Source: Clostridiaceae bacterium
GTDB taxonomy: Bacteria; Bacillota; Clostridia; Oscillospirales; Acutalibacteraceae
Reading direction: 5' to 3'
Assembly: GCA_016281115.1 (NCBI GenBank)
Contig: JAEEHZ010000162.1
Coordinates: 1-28,669 of the forward strand
DNA length: 28,669 nt
The translations under genes and the position numbers were made by a program. Below are positions 16,597 through 24,492 of this stretch, one piece after another. Position 1 is the stretch's first letter. Each line of letters begins with the position of its first letter. The notes under the pieces were generated by a model, which was not told the DNA's origin, searched no databases, and saw nothing but the letters and a program-made list of their open reading frames with translations.

Positions 16597-17025
16597 ATGA
16601 TGACAAGACTTATCGGTTCTTATCAGCATAATATCGACCAAAAGGGTCGTGTAATAATACCTGCAAAATACCGTGAGTGCTTAGGTGAAGTGTTTTATAT
16701 TACCTGCGGCACGGACGGATGTCTTTTTGTTATGCCCGAAAAGCAGATCGAAATAATAGAAGAGCGGATAGCGGCGCTGCCAATTTCGCAAACATCGGGG
16801 TTTCAGCGTATGTTTTACTCTTTGGCAAGCGAGTGCCAGCCCGACAAACAGGGGAGAATCCTGATTCCGCAGGTTTTGAGAGATTACGCAGGTCTTGAAA
16901 AAGACGTTACAATAATAGGCGCAGGCACACACCTTGAGATATGGAATTCCGAAAGCTGGAGCAAGGCGCAGAGCAATATCAACCCGGACGATTTTCTTTC
17001 GCTTATGAGCAACATAGGCTTATAA
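16597..17025 (+). CDS. mraZ: Transcriptional regulator MraZ
   Basis: MraZ is a DNA-binding protein of the AbrB-like swapped-hairpin fold that forms rings and controls the division and cell wall cluster, of which it is the first gene. The 142-residue protein has the two hallmark DxxxR motifs, D14-Q-K-G-R18 (IDQKGRVIIPAKYRE) and D83-K-Q-G-R87 (PDKQGRILIPQVLRD). Two adjacent ATGs (16597 and 16600) follow GGGGAT at 16585-16590. Either could be used, and conserved sequence begins just after both. The GTGG repeats upstream are its expected operator. rsmH follows after 17 bases. Confidence 0.96.
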   Translation: MMTRLIGSYQHNIDQKGRVIIPAKYRECLGEVFYITCGTDGCLFVMPEKQIEIIEERIAALPISQTSGFQRMFYSLASECQPDKQGRILIPQVLRDYAGLEKDVTIIGAGTHLEIWNSESWSKAQSNINPDDFLSLMSNIGL

Positions 17026-17042
17026 GACGGGGGGATAAATAA

Positions 17043-17978
17043 ATGGAGTTTTCACATACGACCGTTCTTTTGAACGAAGCGGTTGAAGCACTTAATATAA
17101 AGTCCGACGGGATATATATAGACGCAACGGCAGGCGGTGGCGGCCATTCCGCAAAAATACTTGAAAAGCTCACTAACGGAGTGCTGATTTCAATAGACAG
17201 AGACCCCGACGCAATAGATGTGGTGAAAAAGAGGTTTGAAAATAACCCTTGTTCAGTGGTGGTAAAGTCAAATTATTCGGAATTGAAGAATGTCGCAAAT
17301 TCGTTGGGCTATTTAAAGGCGGACGGCGTTTTGCTCGATCTGGGGGTATCCTCGTGGCAGTTTGACTGCGCAGAGAGAGGCTTTTCTTATCATAAAGAGG
17401 CGCCTCTTGATATGAGAATGAGCAAAGAAGGCGTGTCTGCGTATGATTTGGTGAACACTTATACCGCCGAACAGCTTTCAAGAATATTCACCGAATACGG
17501 AGAAGAAAAATTTGCTTATAAGATTGCAAAGCTGATAGAGAAAAAGAGAATGCTTGAGTCGATAGAAACGACGACTCAGTTAGCGGATATAATAAGTTCG
17601 GCGTATCCTGCGGCGGCAAAAAGGGACGCTCACCCCGCCAGAAAAGTTTTTCAAGCGTTAAGGATCGCCGTAAACGGAGAGATAGAGGCGCTGCGACCAA
17701 GCCTTGAAAGCGCATTTGATCTGCTTGAAAACGGCGGCAGGCTTGCGGTCATAACGTTTCACTCTATAGAGGACAGAATCGTAAAGCAATGTATGAGTGA
17801 GTGGACGAAAGGCTGTATTTGCCCGAAGGATTTTCCCATATGCGTATGCGGAAGAACACCTGCGGCAAAGCTTGTTTACAAGCACCCCATAATCCCCTCA
17901 AATGAAGAAATAAGCCGAAACAACAGAAGCAGAAGCGCAAAGCTGAGGGTTTGCGAAAAGCTGCACGAAAGATATTGA
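17043..17978 (+). CDS. rsmH: 16S rRNA (cytosine1402-N4)-methyltransferase RsmH
   Basis: RsmH (MraW) methylates N4 of C1402 in the decoding centre of 16S rRNA using S-adenosylmethionine. The 311-residue protein starts MEFSHTTVLLNEAVEAL, the family N-terminus. It carries the SAM-binding loop DATAGGGGHS (about residues 27-36), then LDLGVSSWQFD, ERGFSYHKEAPLDMRM, HPARKVFQALRIAVNGE and ITFHSIEDRIVK, all conserved RsmH segments. The C-terminus NNRSRSAKLRVCEK is also characteristic. A very G-rich site (GGGGGGAT at about 17030-17037) precedes the ATG. It keeps its standard place between mraZ and ftsL. Confidence 0.97.
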   Translation: MEFSHTTVLLNEAVEALNIKSDGIYIDATAGGGGHSAKILEKLTNGVLISIDRDPDAIDVVKKRFENNPCSVVVKSNYSELKNVANSLGYLKADGVLLDLGVSSWQFDCAERGFSYHKEAPLDMRMSKEGVSAYDLVNTYTAEQLSRIFTEYGEEKFAYKIAKLIEKKRMLESIETTTQLADIISSAYPAAAKRDAHPARKVFQALRIAVNGEIEALRPSLESAFDLLENGGRLAVITFHSIEDRIVKQCMSEWTKGCICPKDFPICVCGRTPAAKLVYKHPIIPSNEEISRNNRSRSAKLRVCEKLHERY

Positions 17979-17990
17979 TAAAAACACAGG

Positions 17991-17997
17991 AAAGGAT
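17991..17997 (+). promoter_or_regulatory. Ribosome binding site that fixes the ftsL-like start
   Basis: AAAGGAT lies 7-8 bases before ATG 18005. The longer in-frame reading from 17951 would overlap rsmH and has no such site. Confidence 0.65.
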
Positions 17998-18004
17998 GAT
18001 AGGC

Positions 18005-18574
18005 ATGTCTTACAATTATGACAATTTAGCGTATGATTTGTCTTTATTTGAGACACCGTCATCAAAAAGCAAAACGACGAGAAAACCTTTGGGCGGCGAA
18101 AAAAACAATTCGCTTAAAGAAATTTCTATATATGATACAGACAGCGAAAAAGACTTTGATAACGAAGAATTTGACGTTACAAAGATGGGAACAAAGCCCA
18201 AAGAGATAGTAAAAAGACACCCTTTTAAGGTGCTGGGCTACGGAGTTATGCTCATATGCACCGCCGCTGCTTTGATAGCAATGCTCTGCGGTCAGGCACA
18301 GCTTACCGAGCTTAACCAAAAGATAAACGAGGCAAATTTGAGCCTCAACGAAAAGGAAAGTATATACATTCAAAACGAAATGAAACTGGAGGCTGAGCTT
18401 TCACCCGAAACGGTAGAGTATTACGCAAGCAAGGTTTTGGGAATGACGAAGCTCGATAACTCGAAAAAAGAATTTATCAAGCTTTCGGAAGGTGACAAGG
18501 CTGTTATAGCCGAAAAGAATAATACGGCATTTGGCGAACAGATATTTGAGCAGTTTATCTCGCTTTGGGAATAA
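18005..18574 (+). CDS. ftsL: FtsL-like cell division protein
   Basis: The 189-residue protein has a long charged cytoplasmic N-terminus (residues 1-73), one hydrophobic membrane helix (about 74-96, VLGYGVMLICTAAALIAML) and an extracytoplasmic coiled-coil segment (about 97-130, TELNQKINEANLSLNEKES). A short region with YYASKVLGMTKLD follows. This is the layout of FtsL, the bitopic divisome protein that partners FtsB/DivIC and FtsQ/DivIB and activates FtsWI. Sequence conservation in FtsL is low, so the call rests mainly on topology and on its place between rsmH and the penicillin-binding protein. The N-terminal tail of over 70 residues is long for FtsL. Confidence 0.8.
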   Translation: MSYNYDNLAYDLSLFETPSSKSKTTRKPLGGEKNNSLKEISIYDTDSEKDFDNEEFDVTKMGTKPKEIVKRHPFKVLGYGVMLICTAAALIAMLCGQAQLTELNQKINEANLSLNEKESIYIQNEMKLEAELSPETVEYYASKVLGMTKLDNSKKEFIKLSEGDKAVIAEKNNTAFGEQIFEQFISLWE

Positions 18575-18620
18575 ATATATAACGGCAAAAATATATATTA
18601 AAGTAAAGATTTATACAGAA

Positions 18621-18643
18621 AGGGTAGGGCGATGCCCTGCCCT
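18621..18643 (+). other. GC-rich hairpin between ftsL and the PBP gene
   Basis: AGGGTAGGGC (18621-18630) and GCCCTGCCCT (18634-18643) pair over a GAT loop: 10 bp with one G-U. No T-run follows, so it is not a standard terminator. It could be an mRNA-stability or processing element in the 99-base gap. Confidence 0.55.
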
Positions 18644-18657
18644 GATTTACATTATTG

Positions 18658-18664
18658 AAGGGAG
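18658..18664 (+). promoter_or_regulatory. Ribosome binding site that supports a TTG start of the PBP
   Basis: AAGGGAG lies 9 bases before TTG 18674. No in-frame ATG is near, and the membrane anchor begins within the first 20 codons. Confidence 0.7.
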
Positions 18665-18673
18665 CCTGAAGTC

Positions 18674-20917
18674 TTGAAAAAACTGGGAGCAAAAGACAAA
18701 ATACAAAAGCGAACTTGGATAATTCTGGCTTTGATAGTGGGCTTGGGATTTGTTACAATTATAGGAAAACTGTTTCTTGTTCAGGTGGTGCAGGGCGAAG
18801 AACTGTCTACAAAAGCGCTTGACCAGCAATTAAAAGACACTTCCATAGGCGCAAAGCGCGGAACCATTTACGATTGCAACGGAAAAGTAATAGCAAAAAG
18901 TGCGACTGTGTGGAAACTGGCGCTCGAGCCGACATATTTTGAGGATGACGAGCAAAGAGAATACGTAGCCAAAGGTATTGCAGATATTTTGGATACCGAC
19001 TATGAAAAGATCTTTGAAAAGACGAAAAAAAACGTATACTATGTTGACATAAAGAGTAATATAGAAAACGACGTAAAAGACGAACTTGTAGAATTTAAAA
19101 AAGAAGTTACGGAAAAATATTTAAAGCTTGCGAACGTAATTTATTTGATAGAAGATTATAAGAGATATTATCCCTACGGTACATTTGCATCGTCCGTGAT
19201 AGGCTTTACGGGTTCCGACGGTCAGGGACTTGCAGGGCTTGAATATCAGTATGACGAGGTACTCAGCGGCACACCGGGCAGAGTGCTTACTGCAGTAGAC
19301 GGCACGGGAAAAACCGAGATGCCTTACGAATACGAATATAAGGTAGACGCAATAAACGGATATAATCTTGTTCTCACCATAGACGAGACCGTTCAGCGAA
19401 TAATGGAAAAATACCTTAAACAGGGATTGATAGACAACGCCGTTTATAACCGAGGCGCCGCTATTATGATGAATGTTAAAACAGGCGGCATAATAGGAAT
19501 GGCGGTTGAGGAAGGTTTTGACGCAAACGACCCATTTAAACTTGTGAGTGAAGCCAAAAAAGAAGAAATAGCCGCACTGCCCGAAGATGAGCAAGACGCC
19601 GAGACAAGCAAGGCGCTTTCCGAGCAATGGAGAAACAAAGCCGTTTCGGATACATATTATCCCGGATCGGTATTCAAAATAATCACATCTGCAATGGCAC
19701 TGGAAGAAGGCGCAATAACGCTCGATTCACAGTTCACCTGCACAGGTGCGTATTCACCTTATGAAGGCGTTAACCCCATACCGTGTCACAACACGGCAGG
19801 TCACGGAACACAAACATTTCCGCAGGCGTTGTGCAACTCCTGCAACCCTGCGTTTATGATGATAGGTCAAAAGGTCGGGGCGGAAAAGTTTTGGGAATAC
19901 TATAAAGCGTTCGGATATTCCGAAAAAACAGGTATAGACCTTCCGGGCGAGGCGGACGATATATTCTTCAGTCAGGACGGCTCAATGGGTCCTGTTGACC
20001 TTGCTGTTTCGAGCTTCGGACAGGGATTTTCAATTACCCCCATACAGATGATAACGGCAGTTGCGTCGGTAGTAAACGGCGGAAATCTTATGCAGCCGTA
20101 TCTTGTATCTCAGATAGTTGACGATGACGGAAATATCATATCGGCAACAGAGCCTACGGTAAAAAGACAGGTAGTGTCAAAAGAAGTATCAGAAGAGCTT
20201 TGCAAAATACTTGAAGAAAACGCCGTAAGCGGCGCTGCCAAAAACGGATATGTTACAGGTTACAGAGTAGGCGGAAAGACAGGAACATCGCAAAGACTCG
20301 CAGATATAAACGGCGACGGCATACAGGACTATATAGCGTCTTTCTGCGGATTTGCCCCTGCCGATGATCCGCAATATATAATGCTCGTGTACTACGATTC
20401 ACCTCAGGGCGACAGCTATTACGGAAGCACGGTTGCTGCACCTGTTTTCGCCAAAATTATGACAGAGGTTTTGCCGTATTTAGGCGTAGAAGCTCAATAT
20501 ACAGAAGAAGAACTCGCAAATATGAGTACAACAGCGGGAGCGTATACGGGCGTTTCTGTCAGCGATGCAAAAACGGCAGTCATAAATGACGGATTTGCGC
20601 CTGTTGTTTACGGAAACGGCGATGTTGTACTGTCACAGATACCGGCAGGCGGGGCGACGATCCCGCAGGACGGAACGGTAGTTTTGTTCACAGACGAAAA
20701 TGCGGAAAAAGAGACGGTCAAAGTGCCGGATCTTGTAGGAATGAGCATTGCCGAAGCAAACAGAAGCGCGGCGTTGTTTAACCTGAATGTAAGTATATCG
20801 GGTTCGGCTTCAAGCAGTAATTGTATATCATATTCACAGGATATTGAGGCGGACACCGAGGTAAAACCGGGCACCGTAATTACCGTAAGCTTCTGTGAAA
20901 CGGGTGTGGCAGACTAA
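18674..20917 (+). CDS. Class B penicillin-binding protein with PASTA domains (SpoVD/FtsI type)
   Basis: This is a peptidoglycan transpeptidase that cross-links septal wall and works with the SEDS glycosyltransferase FtsW. From a TTG start it has 747 residues, with a membrane anchor at about 14-37. The dimerisation domain carries KRGTIYDCNGKVIAKS. The transpeptidase domain has all three motifs: S332-V-F-K335, S389-C-N391 and K535-T-G537. Two C-terminal PASTA-like repeats follow (about 617-670 and 672-747, the second with VKVPDLVGMSIAEAN). An Asp/Glu/Lys/Ala-rich insert (DANDPFKLVSEAKKEEIAAL and onward, about 278-318) sits before the SxxK motif. Clostridia often carry more than one such paralogue (division FtsI and sporulation SpoVD). 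The place in the dcw cluster argues for the division role, the PASTA repeats fit either, so no symbol is forced. Confidence 0.93.
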   Translation: MKKLGAKDKIQKRTWIILALIVGLGFVTIIGKLFLVQVVQGEELSTKALDQQLKDTSIGAKRGTIYDCNGKVIAKSATVWKLALEPTYFEDDEQREYVAKGIADILDTDYEKIFEKTKKNVYYVDIKSNIENDVKDELVEFKKEVTEKYLKLANVIYLIEDYKRYYPYGTFASSVIGFTGSDGQGLAGLEYQYDEVLSGTPGRVLTAVDGTGKTEMPYEYEYKVDAINGYNLVLTIDETVQRIMEKYLKQGLIDNAVYNRGAAIMMNVKTGGIIGMAVEEGFDANDPFKLVSEAKKEEIAALPEDEQDAETSKALSEQWRNKAVSDTYYPGSVFKIITSAMALEEGAITLDSQFTCTGAYSPYEGVNPIPCHNTAGHGTQTFPQALCNSCNPAFMMIGQKVGAEKFWEYYKAFGYSEKTGIDLPGEADDIFFSQDGSMGPVDLAVSSFGQGFSITPIQMITAVASVVNGGNLMQPYLVSQIVDDDGNIISATEPTVKRQVVSKEVSEELCKILEENAVSGAAKNGYVTGYRVGGKTGTSQRLADINGDGIQDYIASFCGFAPADDPQYIMLVYYDSPQGDSYYGSTVAAPVFAKIMTEVLPYLGVEAQYTEEELANMSTTAGAYTGVSVSDAKTAVINDGFAPVVYGNGDVVLSQIPAGGATIPQDGTVVLFTDENAEKETVKVPDLVGMSIAEANRSAALFNLNVSISGSASSSNCISYSQDIEADTEVKPGTVITVSFCETGVAD

Positions 20918-21015
20918 AAATAAACCGTTTAATAAAATGATATTTCACTGTTTAAATAAAAGTTAATTGTTAATCGGTACTATAAAAACAAGCTTTCTTT
21001 GGCGGAGGAAATAAT

Positions 21016-22041
21016 ATGAAATTTATGGAAATAATTATGGTGTTCGTATCGGCGATATCTGCTTTGGCGGTTTCCGCAATATCGGGAAGATTTCTCGTTC
21101 CTTTTCTCAGAAAAGTTAAGTGCGGTCAAACCATTAAAGATATAGGTCCTGCGTGGCATAAAGGCAAGCAGGGAACACCTACAATGGGCGGCATAATGAT
21201 AGTGATAGGTATGCTTGTGTCGCTTGTTATAACCGCCTGCGTATACTTTGCGGCGGGTGAAGGAAGTTTATTGTTCCCCAATGCGGAATATTGCGCACGC
21301 ATAGGCGGCGGTATTGTAATGGCGCTGCTTTTTGGAGCTATCGGCTTTATTGACGATTATATCAAGGTTGTGAAAAAACAGAATTTAGGCTTAAAGGCAC
21401 GCCAAAAGCTTGTTTTGCAGTTTGCCGTGGCGGCGTTGTATCTTTTTTCACTTAAGATGGCGGGTGCCACGAGCGAAACATATATACCGTTTGTCGGACC
21501 CGTTAATTTAGGCATTTTTTACTGGATAATTGCCGCAGTGGCAATAGTGGGAATAGTTAACGCCGTTAACCTTACCGACGGTATAGACGGACTTAACGGC
21601 TCGGTTACGTTTTTTGCGGGACTTATTATGTTTTTGATATGCTCTCAGCTCAGGCTTATGGGGCTTGAATATTTTGCAACAGCTTTAAGCGGCGCCTGTC
21701 TGGGATATTTGGTATGGAATTTTTATCCTGCCAAGGTGTTTATGGGCGACACGGGATCACTCTTTTTGGGCGGTGCAGTTTGCGCATTGCTTTTCGGCTG
21801 TAATTTGCCGATACTTGTTTTGCTTGTGGGGATAATTTACCTTGCGGAAATGCTTTCGGTAGTTTTGCAGGTAGTTTACTTTAAGCTTACTCACGGAAAA
21901 AGGCTGTTCTTAATGAGCCCCATTCATCACCATTTCGAGAAAAAGGGCTGGAAAGAAACAAAGATAGTAACCGTTTTCAGTGCGGTGCAGTTTATATTCG
22001 GCATTGCGGCGTATATTATTGTGATATTCGGTGTTAAGTAA
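21016..22041 (+). CDS. mraY: Phospho-N-acetylmuramoyl-pentapeptide-transferase
   Basis: MraY transfers phospho-MurNAc-pentapeptide from UDP to undecaprenyl phosphate to make lipid I at the cytoplasmic membrane face. The 341-residue polytopic protein has the conserved KQGTPTMGGIM segment, FIDDYIKV with the aspartate pair, NLTDGIDGL (N185-L193), FMGDTGSL (F242 onward, D245) and the histidine motif PIHHHFEKKGW. All three catalytic loop signatures are therefore intact. GGAGG at about 21004-21008 precedes the ATG. A 98-base A/T-rich gap separates it from the PBP gene; no convincing promoter or terminator is seen there. The MurD gene that commonly follows mraY is absent and ftsW comes next. Confidence 0.97.
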   Translation: MKFMEIIMVFVSAISALAVSAISGRFLVPFLRKVKCGQTIKDIGPAWHKGKQGTPTMGGIMIVIGMLVSLVITACVYFAAGEGSLLFPNAEYCARIGGGIVMALLFGAIGFIDDYIKVVKKQNLGLKARQKLVLQFAVAALYLFSLKMAGATSETYIPFVGPVNLGIFYWIIAAVAIVGIVNAVNLTDGIDGLNGSVTFFAGLIMFLICSQLRLMGLEYFATALSGACLGYLVWNFYPAKVFMGDTGSLFLGGAVCALLFGCNLPILVLLVGIIYLAEMLSVVLQVVYFKLTHGKRLFLMSPIHHHFEKKGWKETKIVTVFSAVQFIFGIAAYIIVIFGVK

Positions 22042-22074
22042 TATACTAAATTTGATTGAAAGAAGAGATGCAAA

Positions 22075-23277
22075 GTGGCAGACACAGCAGCAAAAAGCAG
22101 AAGCTTAAAGCGCCCTGCAACCCCTTCAAATACAAGAAAATTAAAAAAACCCGGTTTCTTTAATGCAAAATCGGGGTTTGATATGCCGTTCTTTGTAATA
22201 GTGCTGGTATTGGTCGTTGTTGGACTTATTGTTATGTTTTCGGCAAGCTACCCTTCGGCATATTATTACAAAGGAAACAGTTATGCGTATTTTTTGCCTC
22301 AGTTAAGGTCTGTAATAATCGGCATCGGTGCAATGATCGTGGTATCTTTTGTAGATTACAGACAGTTAAGACGTTTTGCCTATATGGTATTTGCGATATC
22401 AGTGGTGCTGCTTATTGCGGTTCTTATCGTGCCTTCCGAGGGCGATGTTAAACGATGGATGACCATAGGAATACAATTTCAGCCTTCGGAAATAGCAAAG
22501 TTCGCAACAATTTTGATATTGGCTTGCTGGACATCTACGCACAGCGAAAGTATGGATAAATTTAAAGAAGGCGTGCTTTTGCCCGGCGTATTTGTTGCTG
22601 TAACGTGCGCGCTTTTAATGCTTGAGCCTCACTATTCGTGCATTGCTATTATACTTATACTTACAATGGTTATGCTGTTTTTATCGGGTGTTAAGGGAAT
22701 ATATTTTATTGTGGGAATAGGCGCGGTAGCCGCGTTGTTCGCAATTTTGTATTCCACGGGGGCGCTCGCGGGATACCTTGAGAAAAAATTCTCAGGCTGG
22801 GGAACAGCCCTTACATACATAAACGACGACCAGTGGCAAAACCAAACTTGGCAGACAAGAAACTCGCTTTATGCCATCGGTTCGGGCGGTTTGCTGGGAT
22901 TGGGACCCGGACAGTCAAGGCAAAAACATTTGTTTTTACCTGAGCCGCAAAATGACTTTATTTTCGCAATAGTTTGCGAAGAACTCGGATTTATAGGCGC
23001 GCTCGTTATTTTACTCGCGTTTGCATATCTTGTTTACAGAGGAATAAGAGTTTGCATGAGAGCTCCCGATATATTCGGAAGACTTCTTGGAACGGGTCTT
23101 TGCGCACAAATTGGATTACAGGTCATACTTAATGTTCTTGTTATCACAGACTGCCTGCCCAACACGGGTATCAGCTTTCCGTTTTTCAGCTACGGAGGAA
23201 CATCTATGATAATGCTTTTAATGCAGATGGGAGTCGTGCTTTCCATCACGCGAAGCGCACGTGCGGAAAAAATGTAG
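22075..23277 (+). CDS. ftsW: FtsW-like SEDS peptidoglycan glycosyltransferase
   Basis: SEDS proteins polymerise lipid II into glycan strands; FtsW acts in the septum with a class B PBP such as the one encoded just upstream. The protein has 400 residues from a GTG start at 22075, with AGAAGAG (22060-22066) before it. It has a basic cytoplasmic N-terminus (about 40 residues) and about ten membrane helices. Family motifs are FQPSEIAKFATI (with the family MFSASYPSA region before it), GSGGLLGLGPGQSRQK, LPEPQNDFIFAIVCEELGFIG and FPFFSYGGTSM. SpoVE and RodA belong to the same family. Its place between mraY and murG in the dcw cluster favours FtsW, but SpoVE cannot be excluded. Confidence 0.93.
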   Translation: MADTAAKSRSLKRPATPSNTRKLKKPGFFNAKSGFDMPFFVIVLVLVVVGLIVMFSASYPSAYYYKGNSYAYFLPQLRSVIIGIGAMIVVSFVDYRQLRRFAYMVFAISVVLLIAVLIVPSEGDVKRWMTIGIQFQPSEIAKFATILILACWTSTHSESMDKFKEGVLLPGVFVAVTCALLMLEPHYSCIAIILILTMVMLFLSGVKGIYFIVGIGAVAALFAILYSTGALAGYLEKKFSGWGTALTYINDDQWQNQTWQTRNSLYAIGSGGLLGLGPGQSRQKHLFLPEPQNDFIFAIVCEELGFIGALVILLAFAYLVYRGIRVCMRAPDIFGRLLGTGLCAQIGLQVILNVLVITDCLPNTGISFPFFSYGGTSMIMLLMQMGVVLSITRSARAEKM

Positions 23278-23282
23278 TTATC

Positions 23283-23288
23283 GGAGGG
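23283..23288 (+). promoter_or_regulatory. Ribosome binding site that supports a TTG start of murG
   Basis: GGAGGG lies 7 bases before TTG 23296. Starting there gives MRVILAGGGTAGH, the exact family N-terminus. Confidence 0.8.
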
Positions 23289-23295
23289 TATTATT

Positions 23296-24417
23296 TTGAG
23301 AGTGATACTTGCAGGCGGAGGAACCGCGGGACACATAAATCCCGCTCTGGCGATAGCCTCTTACATAAAAACACAGTTGCCCGATACCGAAATCCTTTAT
23401 ATCGGCGCAAAAAACGGAATGGAAGAAACACTTGTTCCCAAAGCAGGCTTTGATTTTAAGTCCATAAGAATAAGCGGTTTTAAAAGAAGTTTTTCGCCGT
23501 CCGCTATAAAGCATAATGCAGTTACACTGAAAAGGGCCGTAACGGCGCAGTCGGAAGCAAGAAGAATAATAAAAGAATTTGCCCCCGATATCTGTATAGG
23601 AACAGGCGGATATGTAAGCGGACCTGTTTTGAGAGCTGCCGCAAAAATGAAAATAAAAACGGCAATTCACGAGCAAAATGCCTTTCCCGGGGTAACAACA
23701 AAGATATTATCCAAATATGTCGACAAGGTTATGCTTGCCGTGTGGGACGCCAAAGACCATATAAAAGGGCGCGAAGATTTTGTGCTGACGGGAAACCCCG
23801 TAAGAGAAGAGATAATCCACGCCGATAAAACACAGGCGCGCAGAAAAATGAACCTTGATAAAAGACCGCTTGTTCTGTCATTCGGCGGAAGTCTCGGCGC
23901 GCGCAAATTAAACGAAGCGGTAGCAGAGCTGATAGCCCGAAGCGGAAAGGATAAAAGATATTATCATATACACGCAACGGGAAAATCGGGTTATGAGGCG
24001 TTTAAAACAATGCTCACCGAAAAGTGCGGTTATGATTATAATAAATGCGAAAACATTGATATAAGAGAATACATTTATGATATGCCCGACTGCATAGCCG
24101 CGGCAGACCTTGTTATATCAAGGGCAGGGGCGATCTCGCTCAGCGAGATACAGGCACAGGGTAAGCCTTCGGTGCTTGTGCCGTCGCCTTATGTTGCAGA
24201 AAACCACCAATACCACAACGCTATGGCTTTGGTAAACAAAAAAGCCGCTTCTATGATAGAAGAAAAAGACTTAACGGGCGAGGCACTGATAAAAACAGTT
24301 GATAAAATGCTTGCCGACAGGCAGGTGCTTGAGGAGTATTCCGCAAATGTAAAAAAGACCGCGATACTTGACTCCAACAAACGAATATTTGACGTTATTA
24401 TGTCGCTGGTAAGATAA
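23296..24417 (+). CDS. murG: UDP-GlcNAc:lipid I N-acetylglucosaminyltransferase
   Basis: MurG adds GlcNAc from UDP-GlcNAc to lipid I on the inner membrane face to form lipid II, the substrate of FtsW and the PBP. The 373-residue GT-B fold protein starts at TTG 23296. The N-terminal glycine loop GGGTAGHINPAL covers residues 7-18. Further family segments are IGTGGYVSGPVLRAA, IHEQNAFPGVTTK, LTGNPVREEI, the second glycine loop SFGGSLGARKLN, and the donor-binding SRAGAISLSEI followed by PSVLVPSPYVAENHQYHNA. The stop lies 18 bases after the ftsW stop is passed by the start, so the two are tightly linked. Confidence 0.97.
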   Translation: MRVILAGGGTAGHINPALAIASYIKTQLPDTEILYIGAKNGMEETLVPKAGFDFKSIRISGFKRSFSPSAIKHNAVTLKRAVTAQSEARRIIKEFAPDICIGTGGYVSGPVLRAAAKMKIKTAIHEQNAFPGVTTKILSKYVDKVMLAVWDAKDHIKGREDFVLTGNPVREEIIHADKTQARRKMNLDKRPLVLSFGGSLGARKLNEAVAELIARSGKDKRYYHIHATGKSGYEAFKTMLTEKCGYDYNKCENIDIREYIYDMPDCIAAADLVISRAGAISLSEIQAQGKPSVLVPSPYVAENHQYHNAMALVNKKAASMIEEKDLTGEALIKTVDKMLADRQVLEEYSANVKKTAILDSNKRIFDVIMSLVR

Positions 24418-24478
24418 TATTTGATTTCACCATAAAACACGCTTTTGCATAGAATATCAAAGAGTAATTTCCGTGCAG

Positions 24479-24486
24479 AAAGGGTG
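24479..24486 (+). promoter_or_regulatory. Ribosome binding site that fixes the murA start
   Basis: AAAGGGTG lies 6-8 bases before ATG 24493. The in-frame ATG at 24445 would add 16 non-conserved residues and lacks a comparable site. Confidence 0.65.
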
Positions 24487-24492
24487 TTGTTA

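Noticed and set aside
20918..21015. Promoter for mraY in the gap after the PBP gene
   Set aside because: The gap is A/T-rich, but no -35/-10 pair with 16-18 base spacing could be found; only the ribosome binding site is clear.
24418..24492. Promoter for murA (TAGAAT at 24450)
   Set aside because: The only -35 candidates are poor or wrongly spaced; not strong enough to annotate.
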